A stretch of 64,000 nt of DNA, taken from NCBI GenBank assembly GCA_904063045.1, contig CAJFCJ010000052.1, positions 1 through 64,000 on the forward strand, in the 5' to 3' direction. The notes beneath the pieces are model-generated. The model saw only the letters and a list, made by a program, of their open reading frames with translations, was not told the origin of the DNA and searched no databases. Source of the stretch: Dimorphilus gyrociliatus. Lineage: Eukaryota > Annelida > Polychaeta > Dinophilidae. Below, one piece after another: positions 59,401 through 64,000 of this stretch (its first letter is position 1; each line of letters begins with the position of its first letter). The position numbers and the translations under genes were made by a program.

Positions 59401-61418
59401 CTAAAATACTTTTTATACGGATTAAAGATATTCTATTTTCCTCTAGATCTTGATGATTGTGCTGGAAAACCCTGTAGAAATCATGGTGTATGCCTAGACG
59501 GAGCTAACTCATATACTTGCGAATGCGCAACAGGTTTTACAGGAAAAGATTGTGCAGAAAGTTTGTCTTTATTTAATTTTATGAAACATTGAGAAATAGC
59601 TGATTTAAAATTAAAAAAACACCTTTTTCTTAAAGATATCGACGATTGCTTTAACGTAGAGTGCAAAAATGGAGGAGAATGTGTAGATGGTATCAATTCT
59701 TGGACTTGTGTATGCTTATCAGGTTATTCTGGAATAGTTTGTGAGAGAGGTATTTTCAAATTTTTCATAATAAGATATACATACACATAGACTGTATATA
59801 TACTGTATGTACTTATATTTATGTATCTAAATGTAGAAATTAAAGAGTGTATAATCAATCCCTGTCTTAATGGTGGAGTGTGCACTGAGAAAGCACCTGG
59901 TAGTCGAGACTGTTTATGCCCAAGTGGTTTTAAGGGTACTAGTTGTGAATTTGATAAAGATGAATGTGAAGACGAACCATGTTTGAATAGCGGAGACTGC
60001 GTAAACAATATAGGTAGTTATAAATGCCTGTGCAAGTTGCCCTTCACCGGATTTAAATGTGATTTAGGTAAGCGAGTTAAATAAAACGAAAAAGATTTTG
60101 TGAAGGTATTGTTTAATTTAGTTATAAGTGATGGGCAGTGGAGTGGGTGGAACGGATGGTCACCTTGTTCAGTTCCTTGTGGTACAGGAGTAAAAACGAG
60201 ATCACGTTTATGCAATAATCCTTTACCATTGAATGGAGGTAAGGCTTGTGAGGGTAATGTGAACGAAGTTCAATTATGTGAGGAGGAAGCTTGTTCAGTT
60301 AGAGATGGTAACTGGGGATTGTGGTCAGCTTGGTCTCCATGCAGTTCAACATGTAGCAAGGGTCTTAGAACAAAAACTAGAAAGTGCGATAATCCAACGC
60401 CTATAAATGGTAAAGATTGCGAAGGAGCTAACGAAATAGTCGAGGTGTGTAAAGATAGAGAATGTGGCGAAGCTGTAAACGGAAATTGGGGTCGATGGAG
60501 CGCTTGGTCTACCTGTGACAAGACATGTGGCCCTGGAATAAGAATTAAACAAAGACTATGCGACAGCCCACCTCCTCAATGGGGCGGAGGCGATTGCATA
60601 GGTAACGGCAATGTTATAGAAACGTGTCAAATTGAAAAATGCTCTTTAACAAAAACTTGCGGAGAATTTGGACTGTGGAGTGAATGTGATAAGGACTGTG
60701 GAATGGGAATGCAAACAAGAGAGAGATTATGTACTCTTAAAGATGATTCTGTCAATAATGCTAATGGTTCTAGTACAACAAAGCGAGAATTTTTAAATTA
60801 CGAGCACAAATTTTGTTCAAATAGAAAATGTGAAGGTTTCTGTTTCATTTAATTCTTTTTATACTATATCTATTAAAAATGAATTTAATTATGCTTTTTA
60901 CAGAAATGTACTGCTCTATTTGTAAACAAACTTTTACAAATATTAATGATTTGTTCAAATGTAGAGGAGTACCAGTGGCTTGCAAAGCAACTGAAACTGC
61001 TTGTATATATAGACTTGGAAAGAAAGATGGAGTATATAACTTTGAGAAAGGATGCGCTAAAAAAGCTGAATGTACGCAGAAACAGTCGGATTTATGTACA
61101 CGTTTAAGCAAATATCTTGTTGATACAGTAAACAAGTAAGCTTTATATAAAATGACATTGTATGACATAAAATCTATTATTTTTATCTCTCCTAATAGCG
61201 ATCAACCAGACGTAACAAAAGAAGATATGGAACCTCACTCTGATACAGTAATCGAATTGTGGAATAGGTTAGAAGAAGAAAATTGTTACATGTGCTGTCC
61301 AGAATCATACTGCAATGTAGCAATTTTACCTCCAGCAAATATGTTGGGATCAGAGGCGAATAGAAAACTACCTTCTAATCTTTTCTTTATAACATTTCTT
61401 TTTTTCTATTTATATTAA
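56422..61418 (+). CDS. Mosaic surface protein: FN2, kringle, F5/8C, PAN, 11 EGF, 4 TSP1, Ly6-like, GPI-type tail
   Basis: The model has twelve exons: 56422-56494, 56557-57447, 57540-58874, 58931-59044, 59095-59208, 59263-59379, 59447-59560, 59636-59749, 59837-60067, 60122-60835, 60904-61135 and 61199-61418. They sum to 4269 nt (1422 residues plus TAA), with every phase matching. Order: signal peptide (MLQRVRMLLVKFVSIILIE), FN2-like (WC...WGYC), kringle (NYCRNPDEWPYPWCYEG), F5/8 type C-like (WLEIDLLEDKAIVGIA), two EGFs, PAN-like Cys segment, a unique part (YRVTARDWFLSFYDLS), nine more EGFs (exons 4-8 carry one each), and four TSP1 repeats (WSGWNGWSPCSVPCGTG). A Ly6/uPAR-like Cys domain follows, ending CCPESYCN, then a hydrophobic C-terminus (LFFITFLFFYLY) with no basic tail, as in GPI anchoring. 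The intron at 59209-59262 is GC-AG. Likely role: adhesion or matrix binding at the cell surface. Confidence 0.9.
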
Positions 61419-61931
61419 GCTATACTCTGATTCTGTTTTTATTCTATTCGATATCCAACTAAAGTAATATACCTATAGTTTTGTAACAATGTATTTATTA
61501 TGTCTCCTGGACGATATATTTAAAACACCTACAAATAGAAATTAATGAGAATATTTGTTTCATAAACCACTGATTCCTTGAATCATAGGAAATTATTATA
61601 TTATGACCTAATACGAATAAAAAAGACTACCACTTTCGTAATGATAGTCTAAATGGAAAATTAGGATCTTGAAAATTATCCAAATCTAAAAATCGAACAT
61701 TTGAATCGTATTCTGAAGTGAAAACAGGTAAAGAAAAATGGAGGAAAGAGATGAAATAATTTAAGAGAAAGTATATCTCCCATATTTTTTATTCCCAACC
61801 TAAATCGGTTATAAGAGGTCTATGAGATCCAGAAAATTCTAATTGATGTATAGATTCTAAAGAAGATGAAAGAATTATTAAATATATGATTTTCATATTT
61901 TATTGCATATATATATATATATATGTATATA
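61419..61931. other. 3' flank of the mosaic gene
   Basis: AT-rich, with an AATAAA-like signal near 61615. No other gene was seen. It ends in a TA microsatellite at 61903-61931. Confidence 0.4.
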
Positions 61932-62175
61932 TGTAGTCGATAAGCATATCTCCTAAATTTGGCAGCGAGCCAAATTATTCGTTATACCAAGTTTACGTTC
62001 GCTATGTTATAGTTAAAAATCAATTGTTTTTACACCCGCTTGTCATTTCTTTGTGTACGTGTGTTACTTATAATTACTGCTATATCACCAGTATAGACTT
62101 TAAAACCAAACGCGCTGTACTGATAAGTTGTTGTAATAGCGACAACTTATGTCCGCAACCCGCTCAATGACTACA
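61932..62175 (+). mobile_element. Solo BEL/Pao LTR (244 bp)
   Basis: TGTAGTCGATAAGC ... AATGACTACA with TATA on both sides (61928-61931, 62176-62179). Same family as the LTR at 5678-5937. Confidence 0.8.
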
Positions 62176-62489
62176 TATAAACAGTCGCGATATTAAGTAA
62201 TTATAACAAGAGTAAAAATGTCTAAAAATCGAAATATTTTGTTTTACAGACAAAGTGTATGGTTGTGAATAATTTTTTCTGTAGGATAGATGACTTGTGA
62301 AACATCATGCAAAATTTCAGATAAATATCTATATTTTAAGAATCACTTTTTCACTCTTTTTTACAATACTATGAATTTAGACAGCTATTAAGTAATTATA
62401 ACAAATCAATCGAGTTCGTGAAAAGTATTTATTTTAATTTATTTATGCATTTTCAGCTGGGTATACAATTTTATATGGCAAAATTATAA

Positions 62490-62757
62490 GTTTTAATATT
62501 TTGTATGCTTACCCCGTGCCTTTTTTATTGCATTTAGCCTTCTTTCGATAGAGGCATATAATGCTTGAATTTCGAAATTAGAAATTTTGAAGAATTCCTC
62601 CCTAAAAATTTCTCAAAGCTCTTTTATATTTTTAGGTTGCCTAAGCATAGTTTTCTTCTTACAAATACCCCAAATGGGTTCAATAATATTGATATCTGGG
62701 CTATTTGGGGGCCAGTTTTGTAATAATTTCATTTCTTTTTTTATAAAGGGGTGCTAA
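62490..62757 (-). pseudogene. Tc1-like transposase, C-terminal part
   Basis: Minus-strand frame with third-acid block LLQNWPPNSPDINIIEPIW and C-terminal helices (EIFREEFFKISNFEIQALYA), ending GKHTKY-TAA near 62510. One TGA falls where Trp is usual. The upstream half is missing, and the fragment abuts the channel exon directly. Confidence 0.7.
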
Positions 62758-63097
62758 ATTAATAAGATATACTTTATTTTCATAACTTAACAACTGGACG
62801 GTAACTCTTATTTCAGGTTGAAAGTTCTTAGCAGCTATTACTCTTAGAATATTAGAAGCATCTTCTTCATCTCTATCAACAGCTTGAGGATTAGCTAATG
62901 GTAAGAAGGCGTCGGCTTCTTTTAACTAAATGAAATAGAATTTCTCACTTTTCGACTATGACTTTATATTATGATATATAATATAATTTTAAGTTGAAAT
63001 TATTAACCTTAACTCTTTCAAGATCGTTTGAATTCATTGGAGTATCATTAAAAAATAATTTTAACCAAAAAGCCCATTTACAATCAGCGGCAACAAA
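62758..63097 (-). pseudogene. BK-type (Slo) potassium channel fragment, RCK region
   Basis: Two minus-strand exons, 63097-63008 and 62935-about 62758, join by a GT-AG intron in phase 0. They encode MNSNDLERVKLKEADAFLPL, then DRDEEDASNILRVIAAKNF and IRVTVQLLSYENKVYLINL. This matches the first RCK domain of Slo/BK calcium-activated channels (DL-RVK..ADA...LAN...D-AEDA-NI-RVI..KN...IR...Q.L-Y.NK..L.N). The Tc1-like fragment starts exactly where the PSWDW-type continuation should come. Other channel exons were not seen between 63100 and the window end, so this is a piece of a disrupted or partial gene. Confidence 0.6.
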
Positions 63098-63367
63098 CTA
63101 TTTAATAAAAATTAATTTAATACAAAAAAAAGTCTTCCTGTCTTTTTGAAAAATTGAGGGAAAGAAGAGGTTGCCAAAAAAAAATAGAAATTAACAACTT
63201 AAAGAAAAAACTATGTAACCCAAATGAGCCCTTTCTTTGTAAAACAGAAAATTGAATTAACAGGGAAAGAATTGATTTTAAAGCAATTTCGAGAAATTGT
63301 TGTTCAAAGCTGTGACGTTATTCCCTAGCAACCAGCTAAAAATATCCAAAAGATCCAAGTTGTTTTT

Positions 63368-63455
63368 TGTTATTGTACTGCTCTTGCTTGGCAAATGTAT
63401 ACATTTGCAAGTTACAACAGCCCTGGTTTTACTCAAACCTTTAAACAAAGTGGTT
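63368..63455 (-). repeat. LTR-C 3'-end fragment
   Basis: TGTACTGCTCTTGCTTGGCA ... TTTAAACAAA, like 23017-23105. Confidence 0.6.
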
Positions 63456-63480
63456 AATTTAAATGCTTTTCAACAGCTCA

Positions 63481-63593
63481 TTTGTACTTAGGAGGGTCTC
63501 CCCTAAGGGTTAGGGGTAGTGGAAAAGGTTAGGTACAGCTAAGATCTGGGTTAGGGTAAAAGCACTCATTTGTGGACGTTTTCTGTCGCATCC
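63481..63593 (+). mobile_element. TTAGGG-type MITE, 5'-truncated
   Basis: Carries GGAGGGTCTCCCCTAAGGGT to GTGGACGTTTTCTGTCGCAT. The left half is missing. Confidence 0.8.
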
Positions 63594-63800
63594 GTAAAAA
63601 TGAAACAAACTCTTGTAGCTTTTTATTCTCTTTCTATTAAATTGTTCAACAATTTCTTTCAATTCTATCCCATAATTCCTACTAATTAGTAATTGAACAT
63701 CTATCATATACAGCATATTTAATCATATGTCAAACTTTTTCTATGGGTGACAGGTTAGGAGAATATATAGATTTTTGCTAAGATGAACAATATTCCATAA
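63594..63800 (-). pseudogene. Tc1/mariner transposase fragment
   Basis: Minus-strand text SPNLSPIEKV, then TGA at the conserved Trp, then HMIKYAVYDRCSITN and ELWDRIERN. This is the third-acid block and following helices of a Tc1-like transposase; stops interrupt it. Confidence 0.6.
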
Positions 63801-64000
63801 ATAATTTAAACAGTATAAATTTATAAAAGATGCTTCTGGAAAATGTGTATTAGTCATAGATTTATTCAATTCTACTTTATCAAAAATATAATCTAGAATA
63901 TTCAAAATAAATTTGACCTCACTGTTTCAAAATCCTGCTTTTCAGAGAGGAGGTTCATTTGGGTTGCATAATTTTTTTCTTCCGTTTTTAAATTCTCTTC

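Noticed and set aside
59481-60552. Minus-strand frames opposite the EGF and TSP1 exons
   Set aside because: They are shadows of the plus-strand coding sequence, with no family features and no splice logic.
3837-63750. UGA read as tryptophan (altered genetic code)
   Set aside because: In-frame TGA occurs in several broken genes and falls at expected Trp positions in transposases (about 18100, 62620, 63745). But every Trp I read in the intact genes (56422-61418, 47463-48680, 23680-24300, 25394-26869) is TGG, which would not hold in AT-rich DNA if TGA also meant Trp. TGG to TGA decay explains the transposase cases.

Overview
The window is AT-rich, intron-bearing, repeat-dense DNA of an invertebrate animal. 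Kringle, FN2, EGF, TSP1, CUB, LDLa and SRCR ectodomains, a BK-type potassium channel fragment, GT-AG introns (mostly about 50-110 nt) and a spliceosomal U2 snRNA show it is metazoan. BEL/Pao, Tc1/mariner and FLYWCH-MULE transposons fill much of the rest. I cannot name the species. One assembly gap (18482-18772) is present.

Layout. 1-1.4 kb: decayed MULE transposase, an LTR fragment and a GC-rich minisatellite. 1.6-3.9 kb (+): six-exon gene for a secreted or membrane ectodomain (galactose-binding-like and farnesoic-acid-O-methyltransferase-like modules). 4.3-5.5 kb (-): broken PAN/galactose-binding relative. 5.7-7.3 and 10.2-11.8 kb: BEL/Pao remnants. 9.4-10.1 kb (-): broken secreted gene. 12.9-15.8 kb: a three-level transposon nest (Tc1-like element > second mariner > solo LTR). 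15.8-16.0 kb (-): U2 snRNA. 17.3-23.1 kb: more mariner, MITE and LTR copies around the gap. 23.7-24.3 kb (-): intact CUB membrane protein. 25.4-26.9 kb (+): zinc-finger plus RI-type LRR protein behind a perfect 55-bp inverted repeat.

27.9-32.2 kb (-) and 35.3-43.5 kb (+) are head-to-head paralogous receptors with SRCR-like, LDLa, LRR and seven-helix parts. The plus-strand copy appears to continue into a kinase-like cytoplasmic domain. The minus copy is disrupted by a Tc1 element and several breaks. 45-47 kb: receptor and ectodomain fragments with two MITEs. 47.5-48.7 kb (-): intact seven-exon sulfotransferase-like gene. 49.3-51.1 kb (-): FLYWCH-MULE transposon split by a MITE. 51.4-53.0 kb (-): decayed LRR gene split by a MULE remnant. 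54.4-54.6 kb (-): first exon of a monocarboxylate-transporter-like protein, with a mariner MITE 14 bp before its ATG. 56.4-61.4 kb (+): intact 12-exon, 1422-residue mosaic GPI-type surface protein. 61.9-64 kb: solo BEL LTR, Tc1 remnants and a BK-channel fragment.

The cellular genes are dominated by cell-surface and extracellular proteins: adhesion modules, receptors and secreted lectin-like domains. Only the CUB protein, the sulfotransferase-like protein and the mosaic surface protein give complete unbroken models; the 1.6-3.9 kb gene also reads openly to a TGA that may or may not be its true end. Many others show single-base frame breaks next to homopolymers, which may be pseudogene decay or assembly error. 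A family of about 205-bp MITEs with 9-bp target duplications and internal TTAGGG-type motifs is scattered across the window.
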